Positions 1 to 5,001 of a stretch of 5,065 nt of DNA are shown here, piece by piece; within the stretch, counting starts at the first letter, position 1; each line of letters opens with the position of its first letter. The position numbers were made by a program, and so were the translations under genes. The stretch is from Gammaproteobacteria bacterium (lineage in GTDB: Bacteria > Pseudomonadota > Gammaproteobacteria > Pseudomonadales > Azotimanducaceae): NCBI GenBank assembly GCA_018667205.1, contig JABIVN010000180.1, forward strand, positions 1-5,065, written 5' to 3'. A model generated the notes under the pieces. That model did not search any database. It worked only from the letters and a program-made list of their open reading frames with translations, and was not told the DNA's origin.

Positions 1-126
1 CGCGCTGGTATTGAGTTGCGCCGCCTGGTCATCACTTACAGCGATGCTTTACAGATACCCCACTCAGACAAATGTCTAGCCCAGCGTTGGCTCAAAAGGT
101 CGAAAATTCGCCAACCCCTTATGTGA
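1..126 (+). CDS. Possible 3' end of an unidentified gene (partial)
   Basis: The first frame is open from the window edge to a TGA at 124-126. It gives about 41 residues that include ELRRLVITYSDAL and end in KIRQPLM. The other plus frames and all minus frames are broken by stops within this stretch. The segment is also richer in G and C than the AT-rich DNA that follows, which would fit a coding-to-intergenic boundary. I do not recognise a family, and 41 open codons at an edge can occur by chance. An equally plausible reading is that the whole stretch is intergenic. Confidence 0.25.
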   Translation, partial: RAGIELRRLVITYSDALQIPHSDKCLAQRWLKRSKIRQPLM

Positions 127-265
127 AGGTTTTTTATATCAGGCGTTCTTGATATAAGGTGTACGTGATACAAGAGCCGAGACATAGCGTCATTAGTATC
201 TGCCGCTCATAATAGCGACTGCGATAGATCGCTGGTCCTTTCACCAAATGGCGCTCTCAACGATG
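127..265. other. Intergenic stretch without a recognisable gene
   Basis: No frame carries a convincing start with a ribosome binding site or a recognisable protein. The only structure seen is the inverted repeat at 134-157 and, at 251-265, a 15-base segment (GCGCTCTCAACGATG) that may be a decayed extra unit of the tandem array beginning at 266. Confidence 0.5.
134..157. repeat. AT-rich perfect inverted repeat, 8-bp arms
   Basis: The arms TTATATCA (134-141) and TGATATAA (150-157) are exact reverse complements around an 8-base spacer. Neither strand has a T-run on the downstream side, so this is not a standard intrinsic terminator. The left arm plus spacer start, TTATATCAGGC, recurs on the opposite strand at 3510-3520, just after the dcp stop. 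An operator or a small dispersed repeat is possible; the role is unknown. Confidence 0.5.
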
Positions 266-389
266 GTGTCTTAACTAAAGTGCTTTAACTGAAGTGCTCT
301 AATTGAAGTGCTCTAACTGAAGTGCTCTAACTGAAGTGCTTTAACTGACGTACCCCAACTGATGTCCCTAACTGATGTCCCTAACTAAA
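266..389. repeat. Tandem 13/14-bp repeat array, nine units, abutting the tRNA 3' end
   Basis: Seven 14-bp units run from 266 to 363 (starts 266, 280, 294, 308, 322, 336, 350), followed by two 13-bp units at 364-376 and 377-389. The plus-strand consensus is GTGCTCTAACTGAA. The units at 308 and 322 are identical and the outer ones are diverged. The two units nearest the tRNA read GTCCCTAACTGAT and GTCCCTAACTAAA. The array stops at 389 and the encoded CCA of the tRNA begins at 390. On the tRNA strand the units read like TTCAGTTAGAGCAC, so the primary tRNA transcript would run straight into them. There is no conserved open frame through the array, so it is not protein-coding. Confidence 0.9.
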
Positions 390-466
390 TGGTGCCCTGG
401 ACAGGAGTCGAACCTGTGACCCTCCGCTTAGGAGGCGGATGCTCTATCCAACTGAGCTACCAGGGC
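390..466 (-). tRNA. tRNA-Arg, anticodon CCU
   Basis: This gene is read on the minus strand from 466 to 390, 77 nt including an encoded CCA. The cloverleaf is fully paired. The acceptor GCCCTGG pairs with CCAGGGC, the D-stem GCTC pairs with GAGC, the anticodon stem TCCGC pairs with GCGGA, and the T-stem ACAGG pairs with CCTGT around the loop TTCGACT. The anticodon loop CTCCTAA places CCT at plus positions 430-432, so the tRNA decodes the arginine codon AGG. The discriminator base is A (393). It is divergent from the DUF2064 gene, whose ATG lies 28 bp from the tRNA 5' end, so the two promoters must overlap the neighbouring gene on each side. Downstream it runs directly into the tandem repeat array. 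Confidence 0.97.
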
Positions 467-494
467 GTGAACGCGATATTAACAGAATAATTCC

Positions 495-1103
495 ATGAAA
501 AACCGAGAACCGTTAATTCAGATTTTTTGTAAGTCGCCGGTGTCGGGTAAGGTAAAAACGCGCCTTATCCCAGCCGTGGGTGAAGACCGTGCGTTAGACT
601 TATACCAGCAGATGTTTGAACGCCTGATGGCGGATTTATTGCAGGGTACTTCGCCGACCGAGCTTTGGGTATCACCGGACAAAGACCACGTGTTCTTTGA
701 GCAGTACGCGGTGCCTAGATTTCAACAAACGGGTGTTGACCTTGGCGTCAGAATGAGCGCGGCACTGCGCGACGGTCTGACCAGATACGCATCGGTGATT
801 CTTGTAGGAACAGATTTGCCGCTTATTAACAGGTCGTACATCGAGCGGGCCGTCAGTTCCCTTAGGGATCATGACGTGGTGCTTGGTCCTGCTGAAGACG
901 GCGGATACGGGCTAGTCGGGGTTAAAGCAGAAACCTTTGACATGTTTTCTGATATCGAGTGGGGCACTGAACGGGTCCTGTCGCAGACCTGTGCCCGGCT
1001 AAACAGTAAAGGGCTGGATTACAGCTTGCTGCCCCTTATCTGGGATGTGGACCGGCCCCGCGACCTTCAGCGATACAACGCATGGCTAGACGCTGATGCC
1101 TAG
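495..1103 (+). CDS. DUF2064 / TIGR04282 family glycosyltransferase-like protein
   Basis: This 202-residue protein matches the TIGR04282 family (DUF2064, 'rSAM/selenodomain-associated transferase 1'), which has a GT-A-like nucleotidyl- or glycosyltransferase fold. Family hallmarks are all visible. The N-terminal nucleotide-binding stretch FCKSPVSGKVKTRL is at residues 11-24, GTDLP at 105-109, GPAEDGGYGLVG at 131-142, WGTERVL at 156-162 and DVDRPRDL at 184-191. Length is normal, so it appears complete. ATG 495 is the first start after an in-frame TAA at 480-482. No good Shine-Dalgarno precedes it, so initiation may be weak or nearly leaderless. No signal peptide or membrane segment is seen, so it is probably cytoplasmic. 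In other genomes this family often sits beside a TIGR04283 glycosyltransferase; no such partner is present here. The substrate is unknown. Confidence 0.9.
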   Translation: MKNREPLIQIFCKSPVSGKVKTRLIPAVGEDRALDLYQQMFERLMADLLQGTSPTELWVSPDKDHVFFEQYAVPRFQQTGVDLGVRMSAALRDGLTRYASVILVGTDLPLINRSYIERAVSSLRDHDVVLGPAEDGGYGLVGVKAETFDMFSDIEWGTERVLSQTCARLNSKGLDYSLLPLIWDVDRPRDLQRYNAWLDADA

Positions 1104-1428
1104 ACAAGTACTTTTCAGCAATGCTTTGATTCCTGACGATTTTAGCGCCGCTTAACATCGTCTCCTGTGGTGCCCTTGGCTTCCACCCGGGATTACTAGC
1201 CCCTGAGTTGTCTAACAGCTTAACGACATCCTCATGTTGAGCGCCTGGCAGATTCGATAAAGTCTGCTGGGTTTCTTGGTTGGATGGCAGGCGCCAATCC
1301 AGTAGACAATAAAGGCCAATGAATCCAGATGCGCCGATCAGAAAAAAAGGGTCGATGCTGGCATGGCAATTACTGGCATGGCAATTACTGGCGTGGCAAC
1401 TACCAGCGTGGCGGTTAATGTCCTGCAT
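1036..1428 (-). CDS. Doubtful small protein with N-terminal CHASN repeats and one hydrophobic segment
   Basis: A minus-strand frame is open from ATG 1437 to TAA 1036-1038. I prefer the inner ATG at 1428 because AGGA lies 8 bases upstream of it, giving about 130 residues. The N terminus repeats the pentapeptide HASNC, encoded by the tandem repeat at 1358-1417. A hydrophobic stretch FFLIGASGFIGLYCLLDW follows and could be a single membrane helix or signal anchor. The rest is polar, including QHEDVVKLLDNSGASN. Codon use looks unremarkable. Against it: no family is recognised, and the last 68 bp overlap the end of the glycosyltransferase-like gene antisense. The divergent arrangement with dcp, with a 73-bp gap, would be normal. 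It could be a real lineage-specific protein, a decayed gene, or a chance ORF in a 398-bp intergenic region. Confidence 0.35.
   Translation of the reverse strand: MQDINRHAGSCHASNCHASNCHASIDPFFLIGASGFIGLYCLLDWRLPSNQETQQTLSNLPGAQHEDVVKLLDNSGASNPGWKPRAPQETMLSGAKIVRNQSIAEKYLSRHQRLAMRCIAEGRGAGPHPR
1358..1417. repeat. 15-bp tandem repeat, four units
   Basis: The units are 1358-1372, 1373-1387, 1388-1402 and 1403-1417, with consensus CTGGCATGGCAATTA. The first two are identical, the third differs at two positions and the fourth is more diverged. The 15-bp period keeps reading frame: it encodes HASNC pentads on the minus strand and LLAWQ pentads in a short plus-strand frame. It lies 84 bp upstream of the dcp start. 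Confidence 0.9.
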
Positions 1429-1445
1429 CACAAGCATCCTGCATC

Positions 1446-1474
1446 TTAAGCCCAGCTCGGGGTAGTGTTAGAAT
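1446..1474 (+). promoter_or_regulatory. Candidate sigma-70 promoter for dcp
   Basis: TAGAAT at 1469-1474 matches the -10 consensus at five of six positions. It is preceded by TGT (1466-1468), which makes an extended -10 (TGn). A poor -35, TTAAGC, sits at 1446-1451 with a 17-bp spacer. Transcription would start near 1481, leaving a leader of about 20 nt before the dcp ATG. A good Shine-Dalgarno, GGAG at 1491-1494, lies in that leader, 7 bases from the start codon. Confidence 0.45.
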
Positions 1475-1501
1475 ACTGGATAACCGCGTTGGAGCATCAA
1501 A

Positions 1502-3508
1502 ATGACGAATCCTTTCTTTGAACCGCTACCTGAAAACGGGGTGCCTGAATTCAAGCGAATCTTGACCAGTCATTACGAGGCCGCGTTTGAGCTTGGTTTT
1601 AAGGAACAAAACCAGGAGATTCAAGCGATTACGGCTAACAGTGAAGCACCAACCTTCCTGAATACCATCGAGGCCATGGAGCGTTCAGGGGCCCTTCTGG
1701 AACGAGTCGGTAATGTCTTTTGGAATCTGACGTCCTCTGACACCAGCGATGAGTTACAGGCACTGGAGTTGAAGTTAAGCCCGCGAGTTGCGGCCCACAA
1801 CAGTCAAATCTATTCGAACCCGGCGCTGTTTAAGCGCGTGCAGTCGGTCACTGCAAGTGACCAAACGCTGGACCCGGAGTCATCGCAGCTACGCGAAGAG
1901 ATTCACCAGTCATTTGTGCGCGCGGGCGCGCATCTATCGGGACCAGAACGCGAGCGGGTTAATGAAATTACAGAGGCCCTGGCGGGTTTAACCACTCAGT
2001 TCGGGCAGAACGTCCTGCGGGACGTTAATGAATTTGAACTGGTGGTGGGCGCGGCAGAGGACCTTTCTGGTTTGCCCGACTCTGTTCTGAATGCGGCAAA
2101 GTCCGAGGCTGAGTCCCGCGGTAAGTCCGGGCAATACGTTTTTACGATTTCCAGGTCATCGATCACACCATTTCTGCAATATGCTGATAGCCGACATCTT
2201 CGGGAAAAGCTATACAGGGCTTACACAGACTGCGGCACGATGACGACGAACAATCATCCTGTCATACAGCAAGTTGTCGAGCTTCGTGCAGAGCGAGCAA
2301 GGATCCTTGGCTATGATACTCACGCTGACTTTATGCTTGACGACAGGATGGCGAAGACCCCTGAAGCTGTTAAAGGTCTGCTGGATCGCGTTTGGGCGCC
2401 GTGTCAGGAAAAGGTTGCAAAAGAAGCACAAGACCTACAGTCAAGCATCCAGGACGACGGTGGTAATTTTGAACTGCAGCCTTGGGACTGGTGGTACTAC
2501 ACGGAAAAGGTAAGGCAGGAACGATTCGATCTGGATGAAGAAGAAGTAAAACCGTATTTCAAGCTGGAGAACGTCAGAGACGGGGCGTTTGAAGTGGCCC
2601 GCAAACTTTATGGCATTAGGTTCAAGGAAGTCGATGTGCCGGTCTACCACCCGGACGTGGTTGCGTACGAGGTGACTGATGCCGATGGCTCAATCATTGG
2701 TATTTTTCTGTTTGATTTTTTTATGCGTCCCTCCAAGCAAGGTGGCGCGTGGATGAGCGACTTTCGTTGCCAATCTAATCTGGATGAATACGTGCGTCCG
2801 GTGATCGTTAACTGTTGTAACTTTCCCAAATCGGACCTTTGTCTTCTTGGCATGGATGAAGTGCGAACGTTGTTCCATGAATTTGGCCATGGATTGCATG
2901 GTCTGCTTAGCAAGGTTCGATACCCAAGGCTCTCGGGTACCAATGTGAAGCAGGACTTTGTTGAGTTGCCGTCCCAGATCATGGAGCACTGGGCGCTTGA
3001 ACCAGAAGTTTTAAAGTCCTATGCGATTCATCATGACACCGGTGAGCCGATCCCTGATGAGCTGATCGGTAAGTTAAAAACAGCGCAAACATTCAACCAG
3101 GGCTTTGCCACAACAGAGTATCTGGCTGCCTGTTACCTGGATCTTGCGTGGCACACGCAGACAGGGAAGGCGCCGGAGGACGTCGATGGCTTTGAGCGCA
3201 AGGCCATGGAAGACATTCATAAAATCAAGATGGTAGATCCGCGATACCGGTCAGCGTACTTCAGGCACGTCTTTGAAGGTGAGCATTATTCCGCCGGCTA
3301 TTACGTTTATATCTGGGCAGAGGTACTGGATGCCGATGGCTTTGAAGCGTTCAAGCAAAAAGGCATATTTGATCAGGAAACCGCTCGATCCTTCAGATCA
3401 AACATTCTGGAGAAGGGCGGCACGGTGCCGCCTATGGAGCTATATCGGAAGTTTCGCGGACGTGACCCAGACGTAGCGCCGCTACTGAAAAATCGCGGAC
3501 TTATATAA
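1502..3508 (+). CDS. dcp: Peptidyl-dipeptidase Dcp (M3 family zinc metallopeptidase)
   Basis: This 668-residue protein is an M3A metallopeptidase. The Dcp subtype (dipeptidyl carboxypeptidase, EC 3.4.15.5) fits better than oligopeptidase A. The N-terminal region (HYEAAF, then NTIEAMERSG and LLERV), the QPWDWWYY segment, LSGTNVKQDFVELPSQ and the RGL ending all resemble E. coli Dcp as I recall it. The zinc site is HEFGH at residues 459-463 (H459, E460, H463), with the third ligand E488 in FVELPSQ. The spacing is typical. GGAWM is at 414-418, and the Tyr/His-rich substrate loop GEHYSAGYY is at 593-601, one residue longer than the GGGYAAGYY I remember from E. coli. There is no signal peptide, so it is expected in the cytoplasm, releasing C-terminal dipeptides during peptide recycling. 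ATG 1502 has GGAG 7 bases upstream. The gene looks intact. Confidence 0.93.
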   Translation: MTNPFFEPLPENGVPEFKRILTSHYEAAFELGFKEQNQEIQAITANSEAPTFLNTIEAMERSGALLERVGNVFWNLTSSDTSDELQALELKLSPRVAAHNSQIYSNPALFKRVQSVTASDQTLDPESSQLREEIHQSFVRAGAHLSGPERERVNEITEALAGLTTQFGQNVLRDVNEFELVVGAAEDLSGLPDSVLNAAKSEAESRGKSGQYVFTISRSSITPFLQYADSRHLREKLYRAYTDCGTMTTNNHPVIQQVVELRAERARILGYDTHADFMLDDRMAKTPEAVKGLLDRVWAPCQEKVAKEAQDLQSSIQDDGGNFELQPWDWWYYTEKVRQERFDLDEEEVKPYFKLENVRDGAFEVARKLYGIRFKEVDVPVYHPDVVAYEVTDADGSIIGIFLFDFFMRPSKQGGAWMSDFRCQSNLDEYVRPVIVNCCNFPKSDLCLLGMDEVRTLFHEFGHGLHGLLSKVRYPRLSGTNVKQDFVELPSQIMEHWALEPEVLKSYAIHHDTGEPIPDELIGKLKTAQTFNQGFATTEYLAACYLDLAWHTQTGKAPEDVDGFERKAMEDIHKIKMVDPRYRSAYFRHVFEGEHYSAGYYVYIWAEVLDADGFEAFKQKGIFDQETARSFRSNILEKGGTVPPMELYRKFRGRDPDVAPLLKNRGLI

Positions 3509-3532
3509 GGCCTGATATAACGTCTTATATAA
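3501..3532. repeat. AT-rich palindromic element overlapping the dcp stop codon
   Basis: TTATATAAG (3501-3509) and CTTATATAA (3524-3532) are exact 9-bp inverted arms around a 14-base spacer. Within it, 3501-3520 is also a 20-bp palindrome with one mismatched pair, centred on AGGCCT, so two alternative foldings compete. The dcp stop TAA (3506-3508) lies in the left arm. The arms are all A/T apart from one base pair and no T-run follows, so a classical terminator is unlikely. The 11-base segment at 3510-3520 matches 134-144 in reverse orientation. It could be an operator for the next gene or a weak transcript end. Confidence 0.55.
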
Positions 3533-3563
3533 AGATAATCCCAACCACAAAAGAGAGAAACCT

Positions 3564-4013
3564 ATGGCAGATTTACCTGCAAACTTGCCTGGCTGGATAA
3601 GCCAACATATTGAACAGTACCTGAGCGATCCGGAGGCGGCTCACATGTGGGATTCATCTTCGCTCGGCGGTCCAGGGATATTACCGACATTGCTGTTGAC
3701 GACGAAGGGCCGAAAATCGGGCGAGCAAAAGATGTTGCCGTTAATTTACAAAAAAGTGGGTGATGTCTACGTGGTGATTGCGTCCAAGGGTGGTGCGCCC
3801 ACTCACCCTGCCTGGTATCTCAATCTGCAGGCGACTGCAGATTGTGAAATTCAGGTCGGTACCTTGGGTCTTGCGGTGACGGCCAGGGATGCAGCCGGTG
3901 ATGAGCGGCAAGCGCTTTGGGATCAGTTGGCCGAAGTGTATCCGCCCTACATTGCTTATCAGCAAACTGCCGGCGATCGGGTCATCCCGGTGGTTGTGCT
4001 GCAACCGCGCTAA
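3564..4013 (+). CDS. Ddn-like (DUF385) deazaflavin/F420-dependent nitroreductase family protein
   Basis: This 149-residue protein belongs to the split-barrel F420H2-dependent reductase family (PF04075/TIGR00026, 'nitroreductase family deazaflavin-dependent oxidoreductase'), best known from mycobacterial Ddn. Visible hallmarks are LLTTKGRKSGE at residues 44-54, a cofactor-phosphate binding turn in this family. SKGGAP at 74-79 and HPAWYLNL at 81-88 follow. Near the C terminus are the tyrosine-rich YPPYIAYQ at 126-133 and IPVVVLQP. Length is typical and no signal peptide or membrane segment is seen, so it is likely cytoplasmic. The start at 3564 has only a weak purine-rich AGAGAG 6 bases upstream. 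It lies 55 bp after dcp on the same strand, so it may be co-transcribed or use a promoter in the AT-rich gap. The physiological substrate is unknown. No F420-synthesis gene is in the window, and some members may bind other flavins or none. Confidence 0.9.
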   Translation: MADLPANLPGWISQHIEQYLSDPEAAHMWDSSSLGGPGILPTLLLTTKGRKSGEQKMLPLIYKKVGDVYVVIASKGGAPTHPAWYLNLQATADCEIQVGTLGLAVTARDAAGDERQALWDQLAEVYPPYIAYQQTAGDRVIPVVVLQPR

Positions 4014-4054
4014 AGAGATTTTTAACCTGTCATTTGTACCGGTCTGGCAAGATC

Positions 4055-4906
4055 TCAAACGTCGATGTTTGGTGCCAAATTGATATTGCTGGTATCAGGC
4101 GCTGCCGGTGCAGGGGGCTGCGGCGGTTCGTTTGCCAGTAACGCTGCGCCGGCGATCGCAAGTGTTATGCCAGTGGTGCTTGGGTGGAGGCGTGCTTTTT
4201 CTTTCGGGAGTGTTTCCAGTAACGCGCCCGGCGCATCTAAACTGAAGTCGGGTACCGCTACTTTGGATATGTGCTGATCTGGGTGCTCTACAAGTGCCGT
4301 CCCGTCATTGTCTTTAATGCTGAACTCGGAGAGATCCATGGTTATCACAATGGGGTCGGCTGGTTCGACCAAAGGGGTGCCGTCGTTCTCTGCGACCGAT
4401 AATCTGCTTAGGTCGATTTCTGGACTTGCGACCTTGGGAACAGGGTCGAATAAATCGCCTTCATTCAGCGCGAGAGTAATACCTGAAGTGTCGACGACGA
4501 GCACTTCTGATACGGCCCTTTCTGCTGCGGCGCTTTTTGATGCGGTCCTTTCTGATTCAGGCAGTTCCGATACAGACACTTCTGATGACAGTGCTTCGGC
4601 GGTAAGTTGTTGCGTTGGTGGTTGATCTGCGGTGTGAAATGCGGGTACATGGCCGGTGTTCCTGGATGCAGCCTTGACGACCCTGATACCGACATCAGCA
4701 CCGACTTTCCTTAGGGCTTTGCCGTACCTTGTAGCTTCGGCTCGGTCAGTGGTTTTTTTAAGGACGATTTGTTTGCCTGAAAACAACGCAGCAGTCTTTT
4801 CTATATCTGTCTTTAGTAGTTTTGCCAGCTGCGACTTGACCGCATCCGCGGTAAAACCTTCTACGATTGCGCCTTTGAAAACGATGGCATAAATTTCGCC
4901 GCTCAT
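4055..4906 (-). CDS. Repeat protein of unknown function: compact N-terminal domain, pentad linker, six 'DTSxLxLA' repeats
   Basis: This is a 283-residue protein with no known function. Residues 1-77 form a compact alpha/beta-looking domain with YAIVFKGAIVEGF, LAKLL, then ALFSGKQIVLKK and GKALRKVGADVGI. From memory, similar modules occur at the N termini of uncharacterised proteobacterial proteins, some fused to DUF805 membrane domains. Residues 104-138 are seven pentads of the type E-x-x-x-S. Residues 139-283 hold about six degenerate repeats, starting near DTSGITLAL (139), PEIDLSRLSVAENDG (162), MDLSEFSIKDNDG (190), VPDFSLDAPGALL (218), TGITLAIAGAALL (245) and PDTSNINLAP (270). No signal peptide or membrane helix is clear. 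ATG 4906 has AGG 7 bases upstream. It converges on the Ddn-like gene, with stops 41 bp apart. Confidence 0.85.
   Translation of the reverse strand: MSGEIYAIVFKGAIVEGFTADAVKSQLAKLLKTDIEKTAALFSGKQIVLKKTTDRAEATRYGKALRKVGADVGIRVVKAASRNTGHVPAFHTADQPPTQQLTAEALSSEVSVSELPESERTASKSAAAERAVSEVLVVDTSGITLALNEGDLFDPVPKVASPEIDLSRLSVAENDGTPLVEPADPIVITMDLSEFSIKDNDGTALVEHPDQHISKVAVPDFSLDAPGALLETLPKEKARLHPSTTGITLAIAGAALLANEPPQPPAPAAPDTSNINLAPNIDV
4500..4604 (-). repeat. Degenerate 15-bp tandem repeat, seven units, inside the repeat-protein gene
   Basis: Seven 15-bp units start at 4500, 4515, 4530, 4545, 4560, 4575 and 4590. On the plus strand they read roughly G-C-A/C-C-T-T-T/C-T-G-A-T-G/A-C-G, for example GCACTTCTGATACG followed by GCCCTTTCTGCTGCG. 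Each unit encodes one pentapeptide of residues 104-138 (ALSS EVSVS ELPES ERTAS). The repeat is visible in DNA as well as protein, which points to expansion by slippage. Confidence 0.75.
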
Positions 4907-4962
4907 CCGAGCACCTGCACCTGAAACGTATTGTCATAGTAGTCGAAATTGCGGCGATTCAC
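4903..4962 (-). CDS. Very short ORF coupled to the repeat-protein gene (speculative leader)
   Basis: A GTG at 4962-4960 opens a 19-codon frame, VNRRNFDYYDNTFQVQVLG. Its TGA (4905-4903) overlaps the ATG of the downstream gene as ATGA, a layout typical of translational coupling. AGG at 4971-4969 lies 6 bases upstream. Both the AGG and the GTG fall in the loop of the hairpin at 4948-4987. The frame is too short to establish coding from sequence alone and I recognise no family. Confidence 0.2.
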   Translation of the reverse strand: MNRRNFDYYDNTFQVQVLG

Positions 4963-4987
4963 AGCCAGCCTATCGCGTCGCCGCAAT
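4948..4987 (-). terminator. GC-rich hairpin, possible terminator or leader structure
   Basis: ATTGCGGCGA (4948-4957) and TCGCCGCAAT (4978-4987) are perfect 10-bp inverted arms around a 20-base loop. On the minus strand the hairpin is followed by TTTCGACTA, a very short T-run, and it begins 14 bases after the TAG of the right-edge partial gene. It may therefore be a weak intrinsic terminator for that gene. It also lies 42 bases upstream of the repeat-protein start, so a regulatory role in that leader is equally possible. Confidence 0.4.
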
Positions 4988-5001
4988 CGCGCGCGTCTAC
5001 C

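Noticed and set aside
266..389. CRISPR array
   Set aside because: Units are 13-14 bp and directly adjacent, with no spacers, and there are no cas genes nearby.
350..389. Telomere-like TTAGGG repeat
   Set aside because: On the minus strand TTAGGGAC occurs only twice and is a variant of the 14-bp unit; the setting is bacterial.
390..466. tRNA 3' end as an integration site of a mobile element
   Set aside because: No integrase gene and no second copy of the tRNA 3' end are present in the window.
2210..2989. Several minus-strand frames of 69-112 codons inside dcp
   Set aside because: They are antisense to a conserved metallopeptidase with an intact active site and show no recognisable domain or ribosome binding site.
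1502..3508. Assignment as oligopeptidase A (PrlC)
   Set aside because: Both belong to the M3 family, but the N-terminal region, the LSGTN segment and the C terminus resemble E. coli Dcp more closely as recalled; an alignment would settle it.
4014..4056. Terminator between the two convergent genes
   Set aside because: GAGAT (4015-4019) and ATCTC (4052-4056) pair over only 5 bp with a 32-base loop, and the T-run at 4019-4023 lies within that loop, not after the stem.
4065..4625. Long plus-strand frames opposite the repeat-protein gene
   Set aside because: They lie wholly antisense to a gene with clear protein repeats and a good ribosome binding site, and their Ser/Ala-rich composition is what that gene produces when read backwards.
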